The notes beneath the pieces are model-generated. The model made no database searches. It saw nothing but the letters and a program-made list of their open reading frames with translations, and was not told where the DNA came from. This document shows positions 24,535 to 33,264 of a DNA stretch of 64,000 nucleotides, one piece after another; the stretch's first letter is position 1, and the number at the start of each line of letters is the position of its first letter. A program made the translations under genes and the position numbers. The DNA is from Dactylosporangium sp. AC04546 (GTDB lineage Bacteria; Actinomycetota; Actinomycetes; Mycobacteriales; Micromonosporaceae), in NCBI RefSeq assembly GCF_022095675.1, contig NZ_JAHYSG010000054.1, positions 1-64,000 of the forward strand, in the 5' to 3' direction.

Positions 24535-25260
24535 ATGGGCCTCATCGCATATGACGGCGTGGATGCGGCGGCGTTCGCGGCGAACCGGCACCTCGGCGAC
24601 GACGCGCTCGGCGAGTGGCGGGCGGCGATGCTGCGGTACCTCGACCCGCGCCCGGGGCTGCGCCTGCTCGACCTCGGCAGCGGTACCGGCAGCTGGGCCC
24701 GCGCGTTCCGCCAGTGGTGGCCCGGCGTCGAGGTGGTCGCGGTCGAGCCGTCGGCGGCGATGCGGGAGCGGGCGGTGTTCGCGCCGATCCTCGCCGGCGA
24801 CGCCGAGGCCGTTCCGCTGGCCGACGCGAGCGTCGACGCGGTCTGGCTCTCCACGGTCGTGCACCACATTCCCGATCTGGCGGCCGCCGCCCGGGAGATC
24901 CGCAGGGTCCTGCGGCCGGGCGGCCCGGTGCTGATCCGCTCGGTCTTCGCCGGGCGCCCCGACGGGATCGCGCTGTTCCGGTACTTCCCGGAGGCCGTCG
25001 CGGTGCTCGACCGGTACCCGAGCGTCGCCGGCGTCGAGGAGGCATTCGCCGGCTTCACCATCGCGGGATTCGAGGCGGTACCTCAGGTCACCGCACCGTC
25101 GCTGCGGGACTTCACGGCCGGCCTGCGCCGGGAGGCGCACACGCCGCTGCAGCTGATCAGCGACGAGGCGTACGCCGCGGGCGTGGCCCGCCTCCGCGCG
25201 GCGGCCGAGACCGCGGACGGCCCGGTGGTGGACGCCCTCGACCTGCTCGTCCTGACGTGA
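24535..25260 (+). CDS. SAM-dependent methyltransferase, class I
   Basis: The 241-residue protein has motif I LRLLDLGSGTGSWARAF, acidic loop VVAVEPSAAMRERAV, motif II DASVDAVWLSTVVHHI and motif III RRVLRPGGPVLIRSV, all typical of UbiE-like class I methyltransferases. The start at 24535 (MGLIAYDGVDAAAFAANRHL) begins where the family usually begins; an ATG at 24487 is in frame but unlikely. The substrate is unknown. Its stop overlaps the GTG of the truncated SDR gene. Confidence 0.88.
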   Translation: MGLIAYDGVDAAAFAANRHLGDDALGEWRAAMLRYLDPRPGLRLLDLGSGTGSWARAFRQWWPGVEVVAVEPSAAMRERAVFAPILAGDAEAVPLADASVDAVWLSTVVHHIPDLAAAAREIRRVLRPGGPVLIRSVFAGRPDGIALFRYFPEAVAVLDRYPSVAGVEEAFAGFTIAGFEAVPQVTAPSLRDFTAGLRREAHTPLQLISDEAYAAGVARLRAAAETADGPVVDALDLLVLT

Positions 25261-25754
25261 CCCGCCTGGCGGTCGTCACGGGGGCCGGTCGCGGTCTCGG
25301 CGCGGCCCTCGTGGAGCGCCTCGCGGCCGACGGCTGGGACGTGGTGGCCTGTGTCCGGACCGAAGCGTCCCGGCGTGACCACGTCACCACCGTCGTGCAG
25401 GACGTCCGCGACCCGGTCGGCCCGGACCTGCTGGCGGCGGTCGGGGACCGCCCGCTCGACGCCCTGGTCAACAACGCCGGCGTCGGCGCGCCCGGCCGTC
25501 CCCTGGCGGAGTGCGACCCGCAGACCGACCACTCCTGCGGCATGTCACACGGTGTCGCTCAGCGCCAGGCCGTCACCACCGGCAGGCGCTCGACCTTGCC
25601 CGGCGAGGTCTCCACGGCGGCGGCCCACGAGCGTGGGTCGTCGGTCGGGTACAGCGGGAAGTTCGGCGCCGAGCCCATGTCCTCGCCGATCCGCCAGATC
25701 ACGCCGCTGGAGCCGAACGGGCCGCCGGTGCAGCCGCCGACCCAGTACGGGTAG
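25257..25754 (+). pseudogene. 3'-truncated short-chain dehydrogenase/reductase
   Basis: GTG at 25257 overlaps the methyltransferase stop. The first 90 residues are a clear SDR N-terminus: VTGAGRGLGAALVERLAADG (TGxxxGxG) and DALVNNAGVGAPGRPL (NNAG). After AECDPQ (about base 25527) the similarity stops. The frame then runs into the antisense of the next gene to TAG at 25754. The catalytic Ser, Tyr and Lys are absent, so the product cannot be an active SDR. A deletion or recombination joined this stub to the convergent gene's end. Confidence 0.8.
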
Positions 25755-27478
25755 CCGGGCACACCCTGCGGGCCGCTGCCCGAGCGGCGGCGGCACTCGG
25801 CGCCGTTGGCGAGCTTCACCATGAAGACGTCGGTCTTGCCCGGCGTGCCGTCGTTGGCGTCGCCGGGGTCGTGGGCGAGTCCGGTGTACCGCGTCCAGGT
25901 GCCCGTCGTCGTGTCGGGCGTGCAGAGGAACTCGGTGCTGCTCGACGGGCTCGCGAAGCACGGGTCCTGGATCTGGTTGCCGACGAAGCAGCGGTACCCG
26001 TCGCGGCGCGGAGCCAGCTCCGACGGGATGCACGAGCTGTCGGCGGGGGCGGCCTTCGTGGAGGCCTTCCCGGCCGCGCCGTCGCGCCACGGGTCGACCG
26101 TGCGGAACGCCGTCACGGTGGCGGCCGAGCCGGTCAGCTTGAGCGTAAAGCCGCCCGGCTGGTCCTTGCCCCACTGCGAGAACGCGTCGGGGAGCTGGGA
26201 GAACGTGGCGGTGATGACGCCCACCACCCCGAAGATCTTGATCAGGCGGCCGAGCAGGCGCAGCCGGTTGATCGACTTGCGCAGCGAAGCCTCGGCCTCC
26301 TTCGCGTACCCGGCCTCGCCGAACAGGCCCATCGCCTGGTTGAACGCCTTCTGCGGGTTCGCCAGGTTCTCCAGCGAGTTCTCCACGAAGCACTGCACGA
26401 AGTCCTTCGCGCTGTCCCACGACGGGAACGTCCGCAGCTTGTCCAGGCACTGCACGACGGTCAGGAACGAGCCCTGGACGTTGTCGCGCGGGTCCAGGCC
26501 GAGGATCGCGCCGCCGACGCTGAACGCGGCGCTGATGTGGTCGATGTACGCGTTGAACGCCTTGTCCTCGGACCGCTCCGGCTGCTTGTATCCGGCGCTC
26601 AGCCAGCCGTTGCCGGGCAGCAGCACCTCGCGGTCGCGGTCCCGCTTGGTCACCTTCGCCAGGGCGCTGCGGAACCAGTCCTGCTCGTCGTTGACGTACA
26701 CGTACTCGGCGCCGGATGCGACGCTGACCCACTCGAAGAACCGGCGGTTGGTCTGCACCTGGAGCTCGGCGCGGTCCTTGTTGGTGATCGCGCACAGGTG
26801 CACGAGCGTGGTCTTGTTGCTGACCGTGCTCCACTTCGGGGCGCCGCCCGCGCAGGGCCGCGGGTCGGTGCGCTGGGTGGCCACGTCGGCGAGCGAGTCG
26901 CCGAGGTTCCGGGCCCAGTCCGGGAGTTTGATCCAGCCGAGCAGGTTCGGCGAGAAGTCGGTCGTGACGAGCTGCGGCGGCCCGCCCGCCGCGGCGGCGA
27001 GGGCCGAGCGGGCCTCCCAGGCGCCGCCGCCCGGCCGGTGCAGCACGACCGGCAACGCGTCGGACGGCAGGCGGTCCCGTATGGCGGGGTCGTCGAAGGT
27101 CACGGTGACCGGGTTCCTCAGGGTCGTGCCGCTGAAGGACACGTCGAGGCCGGGGCCGGCGACCTCCACCAGGGAACCGGCCGGCGCCTCGGCCGCGAGG
27201 CGCTGGACGGTGACCGAGCCGGTGGACGAGAAGCTGCCGGCCGGGGCCGTCACGTGGCCCACGCCCGGCACCGCGACGGAGAACGCCTGGTCGGCGGTCA
27301 CGGCGACCTTGATCGGGTCGCCGACGTCGCGCACCGTCGGGTTCGGGAGGTCCCCCGTGGCGGCGGGGGCGGCCGCGGGAGCGCGGTGCCGCAGCACGAG
27401 GACCGCTGCCACGGCGAGCACGGCCAGGACCGCGACCACCGCCGAGACCACGACCGTCACCCGCCGCGAGATGATCAT
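25559..27478 (-). CDS. Large membrane-anchored exported protein of unknown function
   Basis: The 639-residue protein starts with an uncleaved-looking anchor (residues 5-29). A beta-rich exported region follows (GHVTAPAGSFSSTGSVTVQR, FDDPAIRDRLPSDALPV). A helical middle has a possible second hydrophobic stretch (LIKIFGVVGVITATFSQL). The C-terminal part has eight or more Cys and many Gly/Thr/Trp (CFVGNQIQDPCFASP, YPYWVGGCTGGPFGSSGVIW). No enzyme motif is visible. It converges on the truncated SDR and may have gained its present 3' context by the same rearrangement. I do not recognise the family. Confidence 0.75.
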   Translation of the reverse strand: MIISRRVTVVVSAVVAVLAVLAVAAVLVLRHRAPAAAPAATGDLPNPTVRDVGDPIKVAVTADQAFSVAVPGVGHVTAPAGSFSSTGSVTVQRLAAEAPAGSLVEVAGPGLDVSFSGTTLRNPVTVTFDDPAIRDRLPSDALPVVLHRPGGGAWEARSALAAAAGGPPQLVTTDFSPNLLGWIKLPDWARNLGDSLADVATQRTDPRPCAGGAPKWSTVSNKTTLVHLCAITNKDRAELQVQTNRRFFEWVSVASGAEYVYVNDEQDWFRSALAKVTKRDRDREVLLPGNGWLSAGYKQPERSEDKAFNAYIDHISAAFSVGGAILGLDPRDNVQGSFLTVVQCLDKLRTFPSWDSAKDFVQCFVENSLENLANPQKAFNQAMGLFGEAGYAKEAEASLRKSINRLRLLGRLIKIFGVVGVITATFSQLPDAFSQWGKDQPGGFTLKLTGSAATVTAFRTVDPWRDGAAGKASTKAAPADSSCIPSELAPRRDGYRCFVGNQIQDPCFASPSSSTEFLCTPDTTTGTWTRYTGLAHDPGDANDGTPGKTDVFMVKLANGAECRRRSGSGPQGVPGYPYWVGGCTGGPFGSSGVIWRIGEDMGSAPNFPLYPTDDPRSWAAAVETSPGKVERLPVVTAWR

Positions 27479-27607
27479 GTCCCCATGCCATCACAGCGGT
27501 ACCCGGTAAGGATCCGACTTCCAGGTCGTCATGGTTACCGGATCGACGCCCGGGCACGGCGCGTCAGCGCCGGCAACCCGTCCACGACGGGGGTATAGCT
27601 TGGCTGG

Positions 27608-28279
27608 ATGGCGATCACCCGGCTGGACTGGCCCGGCCTGCGCAACGCCCGCGACCTGGGCGGGCTGCCGACGCGGGACGGCGGCGAGGTCCGCCACGGC
27701 GCCGTGGTGCGGGCGGACTCGCCGCACGCGCTCACCGAGGCCGGGATTGCCGCGCTGCGGGCGCACGGCGTGACCCGCGTGATCGACCTGCGCTGCGCGG
27801 ACGAGGCGCGGCTGCGGCCGAACGTGCTCGCCGGTGACCCGATGTACCGCCTGATCCCCTTCACCGATCCGGACGACGATCCGGCGGACGAACTGTCGGA
27901 CCTGGCCGGGGTCGACGAGCTGTACCGCTGCCGGATCGCGGGCGACGCCCGCCGGGTGGTCACCGCGGTGGCCGCCGTGGCCGACGCCCCGCCGGGCGCG
28001 GTGCTCGTGCACTGCCAGGCCGGCCAGGACCGCACGGGCATGCTCGTGGCCCTGCTGCTTCGCGTGGCGGGCGTCCCGGACGACGTCATCGCGGCGGACT
28101 ACGCGTACTCGTCGGTCTGCTGGGACTCGCCCGGCGAGTGCGAGCCGGAGGTGATCCTGTCGATGCTCGCCCTGGTGGACGACCGTTGGGGCAGCGCCGA
28201 GGACTACCTGCTGACCCACGGCCTGTCGACGGCCCAGCTACGGTCGCTCCGTACCCGCCTCCGCGGCCAGGCGCGCTGA
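27608..28279 (+). CDS. Tyrosine-protein phosphatase, PTP/IphP-like
   Basis: The 223-residue protein opens with the family pattern NARDLGGLPTRDGGEVRHGA, then VVRADSPHAL and VTRVIDLR. The catalytic CX5R loop is VHCQAGQDRTGM, with Cys as nucleophile and Arg binding phosphate; the Asp after the loop start is typical of atypical PTPs of the MptpB type. It should act on phosphotyrosine or phosphoinositide. There is no export signal, so it is cytosolic unless secreted another way. Confidence 0.92.
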   Translation: MAITRLDWPGLRNARDLGGLPTRDGGEVRHGAVVRADSPHALTEAGIAALRAHGVTRVIDLRCADEARLRPNVLAGDPMYRLIPFTDPDDDPADELSDLAGVDELYRCRIAGDARRVVTAVAAVADAPPGAVLVHCQAGQDRTGMLVALLLRVAGVPDDVIAADYAYSSVCWDSPGECEPEVILSMLALVDDRWGSAEDYLLTHGLSTAQLRSLRTRLRGQAR

Positions 28280-28293
28280 CCACGCGTACGCCT

Positions 28294-28893
28294 TCACGGT
28301 ACGACGGATGCGCGGTCCGGGTCGGTGGGGATGATGCCCGCGTCGTCGAAGCGTTGTTCGAGAGCCTCCAGGCCCTCGCGGTGGCGGAACGTCTTCTCGG
28401 CCGCGGTGATGGGCAGCAGCCACAGCACCCGGGCGTGCCCGCCGGGCATGGTGCACATCTCCAGGGTCGGGCCCCACGGGTAGGGCAGGCTGACGAGCAG
28501 GTGGTCGCACGCCGATGCGCGCCACCACGGCCGGCCGATCGGCACGGTGTGGCCGTGGCCGAGCACATAATCGCCGCCGGAGGCGTGGTAGAAGGCGACC
28601 ATCGTGAGGGTCTCGACGTGCACCTCGTCGGCGGCAGTCGGGGCGTGCAGCACGAACTCCAGGCCGTGGCCGCCCTCCTGGGTGGCGTCCCAGAGGCCGG
28701 CGGTCGCGTAGAGCCGGCCGCCCTCCGGCGGTTGCAGGCTCAGGATGTGCAGGGCCGGGACCAGTTCCCGGATCGGGCCGGGGGCCGGTGCCAGGACGTC
28801 GACCTCCCGGCCCTCGAAGCGGGCGCGGAGATGCTCCAGCATGGCCCGGGCGGCCGGCGTCAGGTCGTGATCGGGCCGCGACGGTTCGGACAT
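28294..28893 (-). CDS. Suppressor-of-fused (SUFU) domain protein
   Basis: The 199-residue protein shows the pattern of bacterial SUFU-domain proteins: LHILSLQPPEGGRLYATAGL, LEFVLHAPTAADEVHVETL, the H-x-H box LGHGHTVPIG, and LLVSLPYPWGPTLEM, with a C-terminal helical finish (LLPITAAEKTFRHREGLEAL). These proteins are often immunity-like or stress-linked, but no function is established here. The ATG at 28893 begins the domain. It converges on the phosphatase gene. Confidence 0.75.
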   Translation of the reverse strand: MSEPSRPDHDLTPAARAMLEHLRARFEGREVDVLAPAPGPIRELVPALHILSLQPPEGGRLYATAGLWDATQEGGHGLEFVLHAPTAADEVHVETLTMVAFYHASGGDYVLGHGHTVPIGRPWWRASACDHLLVSLPYPWGPTLEMCTMPGGHARVLWLLPITAAEKTFRHREGLEALEQRFDDAGIIPTDPDRASVVP

Positions 28894-28904
28894 GACCGGC
28901 GATC

Positions 28905-29744
28905 CTACGGGGCCGCGGGCGATCCCGAAGCCCTGCCGGCGCCAGGGGAAGGCCACAGGACCGCCGCGAGCACGACGAACCCCGTCAGCTGCAGGCCGGC
29001 GGCGGCCCACGGTGAGTACTCGGCGAGGACGGCGAGCGCCCCGTAGGCCAGGGCCGCGAGCACGACGACCGCCCGCCGGCTCACCAGCGCCAGCAGCGGG
29101 ATGACGGCGAGGGCCAGCAGCATGTGCACCGGATAGCCGGCGCCGGCGACGCGTTCGACGATGGTGCTGTACACCACGGCCCGGCTGTCGGTGACGTAGG
29201 CGGCGACGCCCACCGCCGCGGCCGCGAGCGCCATCGCCGAAGCCACGACCGCGGCGCCGACCAGTGCGGCGAGCGTCGCCGGGCGGCGGCGGACCAGGCC
29301 GGCCGCGGCCAGTGCCGTGACGAACACCGCGAACGCGGCCAGCTCGTGCAGGGCGGCCGCCACCGGCACCGTGCCGGCGGCCAGGCCGGTCAGCCACTGC
29401 AGGCCGACGGCGCCCGCGACCGGGGCGGTGCGCCGCCACGCGCGCGGGGCGGTGAGCAGCGCGACGGCCAGGATCGGGGCGACCCACAGCTCGGTGATCC
29501 GGTGCACGGTCAGGGCGGTGCCGCCGGAGAGCCACCGCTCGGCGCTGTCGAGGACCATGCGGTCCAGCGCCATGACCGGGCCCTCGCCGGGCAGCGCCCG
29601 CAGCGCCGAGCGGTCGCCCACCCCCTCCGCGCCGTCGGTGACGATCCAGAGGTACAGCGAGCCGGCGAAGAAGCCGGCGGCGACCGACTGCACGACGGCC
29701 TGGGCGGCGATCAGCAGGGCGAGGACCCGGTACGGGCGGGGCAC
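28905..29744 (-). CDS. Multi-pass membrane protein, 279 residues
   Basis: Seven or eight hydrophobic helices can be counted: residues about 6-32, 90-100, 110-130, 135-150, 165-190, 210-225, 230-245 and 250-266. A periplasmic loop lies near residues 35-80. There are no transporter or enzyme motifs. It lies 11 bp upstream of the SUFU gene on the same strand, so the two may be co-transcribed. Confidence 0.75.
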   Translation of the reverse strand: MPRPYRVLALLIAAQAVVQSVAAGFFAGSLYLWIVTDGAEGVGDRSALRALPGEGPVMALDRMVLDSAERWLSGGTALTVHRITELWVAPILAVALLTAPRAWRRTAPVAGAVGLQWLTGLAAGTVPVAAALHELAAFAVFVTALAAAGLVRRRPATLAALVGAAVVASAMALAAAAVGVAAYVTDSRAVVYSTIVERVAGAGYPVHMLLALAVIPLLALVSRRAVVVLAALAYGALAVLAEYSPWAAAGLQLTGFVVLAAVLWPSPGAGRASGSPAAP

Positions 29745-29747
29745 GGC

Positions 29748-29879
29748 CTACCCGGCCGGTTGCCAGCGGTGGACGACGCCGTTGCCGTCGGCGGAGGCGA
29801 GGCGGCCCGTGCCGGGCTGCCACTCCACGCGGTAGAGGGCGGTGCTGGTGTTGCGCCCCACGGTGACTGTGAGAAGCAT
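29748..29879 (-). pseudogene. WD40-repeat remnant
   Basis: Forty-three residues (MLLTVTVGRNTSTALY, RVEWQPGTGRLASADGNG, VVHRWQPAG) look like one WD40 blade. The usual form is V-x-W-S-P-D-G-x-x-LASAGxDGxVxxW. The fragment stops after the W-Q and is too short to fold alone. It probably survives from a larger WD40 gene lost here. Confidence 0.35.
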
Positions 29880-29995
29880 GCGCCGCACTCTACGCAGCCT
29901 GCGCAACCCGTCCGACGTGCTCGCGAGCTGAACGAGGTGGGCGCCCGGCCCGGACCGCAGGCCGGACGCCTCGAAACAGCCGCTGGATCTCCGGG

Positions 29996-30337
29996 TCAGC
30001 GGCGGCTGACGTAGCGGAGGTTCTGGGGCGGGACGCCGGCCGCGCACAGGCGGTCGGCAAGGTCGGGCTCGGGGTTGTCGACGAAGACGGGGACCTCGTG
30101 GTCGTCGCCCAGGGTGCAGGCGGCGGCGAGGGTCCCCACGTTGATCGGGTCGATGGTGTCGGCATCGGTCAGGTCGAAGACCAGGCGGTACGGGCGGACG
30201 TGGCGCACCGTGCGGACGACCAGCTGGCGAAGCTCGGCCGCCCGCTCGGGGCCCACGCTGCCCCAGAGAGAGATGATCACGCTGCCGTCGGGTTCGGTCC
30301 GCAGGGGACCGCCGCTCGTCACCGAGTGTTCACCCAC
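29996..30337 (-). CDS. STAS-domain protein (anti-sigma antagonist-like)
   Basis: The 113-residue protein has the STAS fold pattern: VIISLWGSVGPERAAELRQL, YRLVFDLTDADTIDPINVGT, LAAACTLGDDHEVPVFV. The conserved phosphorylatable Ser/Thr loop (usually D-S-S-G) is replaced by DTIDPIN, leaving Thr as the only candidate. It may therefore not be switched by a kinase in the usual way. It starts with GTG at 30337. No anti-sigma or sigma gene is next to it. Confidence 0.75.
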   Translation of the reverse strand: MGEHSVTSGGPLRTEPDGSVIISLWGSVGPERAAELRQLVVRTVRHVRPYRLVFDLTDADTIDPINVGTLAAACTLGDDHEVPVFVDNPEPDLADRLCAAGVPPQNLRYVSRR

Positions 30338-30425
30338 AGGGCCACCATAGGGGGATCGGCACCGGATCGGAACCCGCCACCCGGCGGGACTGCCCTACCC
30401 GTGACCCGCGCGCATACTGTCCGCC

Positions 30426-31649
30426 GTGGACGACGACGAAGCGTGGCAGCTCGGCGAGGCCGGCCGCGGCGACGTCGAGTCGCACTACCTGGTGTTCGAC
30501 GAGGGTGTGGCGAGCGAGCGCGAGGACCTCGTGGGCGAGCTCGTCGAGCACCTCGCGACGCTGCCGGGCGTGAGCGCCGTGGACTGGTGCGAACGGGAGG
30601 TCGTCCTGATCGGCGCCCCCGCCGTCCCGACCGCCCGGCTGACCGAGGCGGTGCGGCGGTGGTGGGGCGCGGCGTGGGCGCAGCGGCGCCCGTGGATGGT
30701 CGCGATGGACCGGGCCGCCGGGCTGGTGCTCGGCCGTACCGGCGGGCGCGGCTACACGCTGGACGGCTGGGAGCTGACCCGCGTCGTGGACGGCGAGGTC
30801 GCCCACGTGATCACCCTCGACCACGGGTTCGGCCGGGGCGACGGGCACGTGGTGAGCGTGACGGCGCGGGTGCGGGTGTCGCTGCCGGACGTCCACCATG
30901 TCGAGGTCTCGCGGTACACCGGAACCCTCGGCGACGACGACGCGCTCGGCGTCGACCTCGCGGCGCTCGACGCGCTGTCCACTGTGGACGACCTGCTGGC
31001 GCTGCCTCCGGAGCCGCGGCTGCACGCGCGGCTGCTCGTCGCGCGGGGCCGGGTGGCCGAGGCCGCCGTGCTGTACCAGGCGGACTTCGACCGATGCATG
31101 CCGCGGCAGCGGCCGCACCTGCTGCGGCTGGTCGAGTCGCTCGGGGTACCGCGTCCGCGCACCGGGACGAACCCGGACCTCAGCGTCGCCGACGAGGCGA
31201 CCCTGGAGGCGTGGCGGGCGGGCACGGGCGCACTCACCGAGCGGCTGCGGCAGCACACCGGCCTGCGCCTCAAGGGCTCCCGGCGCTCGCTGGTCGAGCT
31301 GTGGACGTGGCTGCGGACCGCACCCGGGCCTCCGCCGGGGGAGCCGGTGCTGCCGCCGAGGTTCTACGGCATGACGTCACGCTACGAGGCCGAGAAGGCC
31401 GAGCCGTCCGTGCGGGTCACCGCGGAGCTGGTAACCGCGTACCTCGGCGAGGTCGTGATCAGGTACACCCGAGGTACCGCGTGGACCATCGCCAGCGACG
31501 GCGACCTGGCCCTGGTCCGCCGGGGCGGCACCCGCCTGCTGTCGCGCGTCTACGGCCTCCTGCAGCAGGCGCCCGAGGACCCGCGCCGCCTGCGCCGCCT
31601 GGCCGACGAGATGCTCGTGTGGATCAGCGACCCGAAGCACCGGCCGTAG
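30426..31649 (+). CDS. Hypothetical protein, 407 residues
   Basis: A soluble, acidic-to-neutral protein with good codon character, starting from GTG at 30426. It has a central beta-rich part (VVSVTARVRVSLPDVHHVEV), an EAAVLYQADFDRC segment that could be a TPR-like helix pair, and a C-terminal region (ELVTAYLGEVVIRYTRG). No signal peptide or membrane helix is present. I do not recognise a family. Confidence 0.65.
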   Translation: MDDDEAWQLGEAGRGDVESHYLVFDEGVASEREDLVGELVEHLATLPGVSAVDWCEREVVLIGAPAVPTARLTEAVRRWWGAAWAQRRPWMVAMDRAAGLVLGRTGGRGYTLDGWELTRVVDGEVAHVITLDHGFGRGDGHVVSVTARVRVSLPDVHHVEVSRYTGTLGDDDALGVDLAALDALSTVDDLLALPPEPRLHARLLVARGRVAEAAVLYQADFDRCMPRQRPHLLRLVESLGVPRPRTGTNPDLSVADEATLEAWRAGTGALTERLRQHTGLRLKGSRRSLVELWTWLRTAPGPPPGEPVLPPRFYGMTSRYEAEKAEPSVRVTAELVTAYLGEVVIRYTRGTAWTIASDGDLALVRRGGTRLLSRVYGLLQQAPEDPRRLRRLADEMLVWISDPKHRP

Positions 31650-31692
31650 CGGCAGCGAGGGCCCCGGCGAACCGGGGCCCTCCGGGAAAGCG

Positions 31693-33183
31693 CTAGCCGA
31701 GGTACTTCTGCCAGGGACCCGTGATCGCGAGCGTCAGGCCCGGGGTCTGGATGTTCACGAACAGGACCCGGCCGTCGGGGGAGAAGGTCGGGCCGGTGAA
31801 CTCGGAGTACGTCGGGTTGCCGTTCGACGTGCCGTTGCTGAGCATGTTGCGGGCGATGGCGTACGTCGGTCCGCCCGGCACCGAGCTGAGCACGTGGGAG
31901 GCGCGCACGCCGTCCTCGGCCAGGACCAGCGTGCCCCACGGCGTGACGGTCACGTTGTCCGGGCCGTCGAAGGTCAGGTCGGCGTACTTCGGGAACGCGC
32001 CCTCGCCCTCGCCGGCCGGGTTGTGCGGGAAGTACGTGACGAGCGTGATGGTCTCGTCGGCGTAGTCGTAGTACCAGACCATGCCGTCGTGCTTGGTGGC
32101 GTCGGCCGGCAGGTCGCTCGCGCCGAAGGCGAAGCTGTTGACGACGTAGCAGCCCTTGCCGGTGCTCCACACGCCCTCGAACTTCTTGCCCCGGGTGACC
32201 GTGCCGTCGGCGAACTGCGTGCGCACGCTCTGGGTCTTCGCGTCGCGCTCGGGCACCGCGATCCAGGTGACCTTGAACGGGCGGCCCAGCTGCGCCGAGG
32301 TGAGGTAGGCGACGTCGGGCAGGATGCTGCCGTCGTCCATGCGGATCTGCATCGCCGCGAGCACGCCGGCGTCGTCGGCGAGGGTGTTCGCCGCGCCCGG
32401 GCCCAGCTTCACGCCGCGCGGCGCGGTCCAGCGGTAGAACAGGCCGTTGGGGCCGCTCGCGTCCTCCGAGAGGTACACCTGGCGCAGGTTCGGCTCGACC
32501 GCGAGGGCCTCGTGGTCGTAGCGGCCGAACGCCTTGATCGGCTTGGGCAGCTGGTGCGCCGAGTCGCGCGGGAAGACCTCGAAGACGTAGCCGTGGGCCT
32601 TCTCGTAGGTGCCGGTCTGGCCGGCCGCGGACCACGTGGCGCCCGCGTTGATGGTGGTCTCCTCGCAGGTCAGCCAGGTGCCCCACGGCGTCACGCCACC
32701 GGCGCAGTTGCGGACCGTGCCGGCGATGCCGACCCACTCCGCGGTCGGCTTGCCGGCGCCGTCGGTCGTGATCACCGTGCAACCGCCGGCGTTGACCGCG
32801 CCCGGGTCGTAGACGGTGCCGGCGATGTGCGGCACGCCGTACGTCGTCATGTGCGGGGTCAGCTCGTGGTTCTGGATGATCGTGAGCCGGTTGTGGCCGG
32901 CGTCGACGACACCGGTGCCGTCGTGGAGGCCGGGCGTCTTGCCCTGGCCGCCGGACATGTCGGTGACGCCCTCACGGGTGACGATCCGGTACGAGAACCC
33001 GGCCGGCAGCGCGAGGATGCCGTTCGGGTCGTCCTGCAGGGGCGGGAAGGGGCGGCCGCCCGACGACGGGCGCGACTCGTGGGCGGCGGCGGGCTCGGCG
33101 AGGGTCGGCAGGACGCCGGCGACGGTGAGCCCGACGCCGGCGGCTGTGCTGCCCTTGATGATCTGACGACGAGAAACTGTCAC
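31693..33183 (-). CDS. phoX: PhoX-family alkaline phosphatase, Tat-exported
   Basis: The 496-residue protein begins with a Tat signal (SRRQIIKGSTAAGVGLTVAG, cleaving after AAA-H). The DUF839/PhoX beta-propeller pattern follows: IIQNHELTPHM, GGVTPWGTWLTCEET, GRYDHEALAVEPN, VYLSEDASGPNGLFYRW, and the C-terminal VTPWGTLVLAEDG. PhoX enzymes use Ca/Fe cofactors and release phosphate from organic esters outside the cell. A Pho-box-like repeat lies about 42 bp before the start, so PhoP induction under phosphate limitation is likely. Confidence 0.92.
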   Translation of the reverse strand: MTVSRRQIIKGSTAAGVGLTVAGVLPTLAEPAAAHESRPSSGGRPFPPLQDDPNGILALPAGFSYRIVTREGVTDMSGGQGKTPGLHDGTGVVDAGHNRLTIIQNHELTPHMTTYGVPHIAGTVYDPGAVNAGGCTVITTDGAGKPTAEWVGIAGTVRNCAGGVTPWGTWLTCEETTINAGATWSAAGQTGTYEKAHGYVFEVFPRDSAHQLPKPIKAFGRYDHEALAVEPNLRQVYLSEDASGPNGLFYRWTAPRGVKLGPGAANTLADDAGVLAAMQIRMDDGSILPDVAYLTSAQLGRPFKVTWIAVPERDAKTQSVRTQFADGTVTRGKKFEGVWSTGKGCYVVNSFAFGASDLPADATKHDGMVWYYDYADETITLVTYFPHNPAGEGEGAFPKYADLTFDGPDNVTVTPWGTLVLAEDGVRASHVLSSVPGGPTYAIARNMLSNGTSNGNPTYSEFTGPTFSPDGRVLFVNIQTPGLTLAITGPWQKYLG

Positions 33184-33224
33184 GGGTGGAACGATTTCGC
33201 CGCGATCGATGGCGTGCCAGGGTG

Positions 33225-33246
33225 TTCAGGTGGCCGGTTGATGAAC
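33225..33246 (-). promoter_or_regulatory. Pho-box-like tandem repeat upstream of phoX
   Basis: On the minus strand, GTTCATCAACC is followed directly by GGCCACCTGAA. Against the Streptomyces PhoP consensus G(G/T)TCAYYYR(G/C)G the two 11-mers match at 9 and 8 positions. The position, 42 bp before the phoX GTG/ATG start, is right for PhoP activation. Confidence 0.5.
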
Positions 33247-33264
33247 GGCCTGTAAGGGGTGAGG

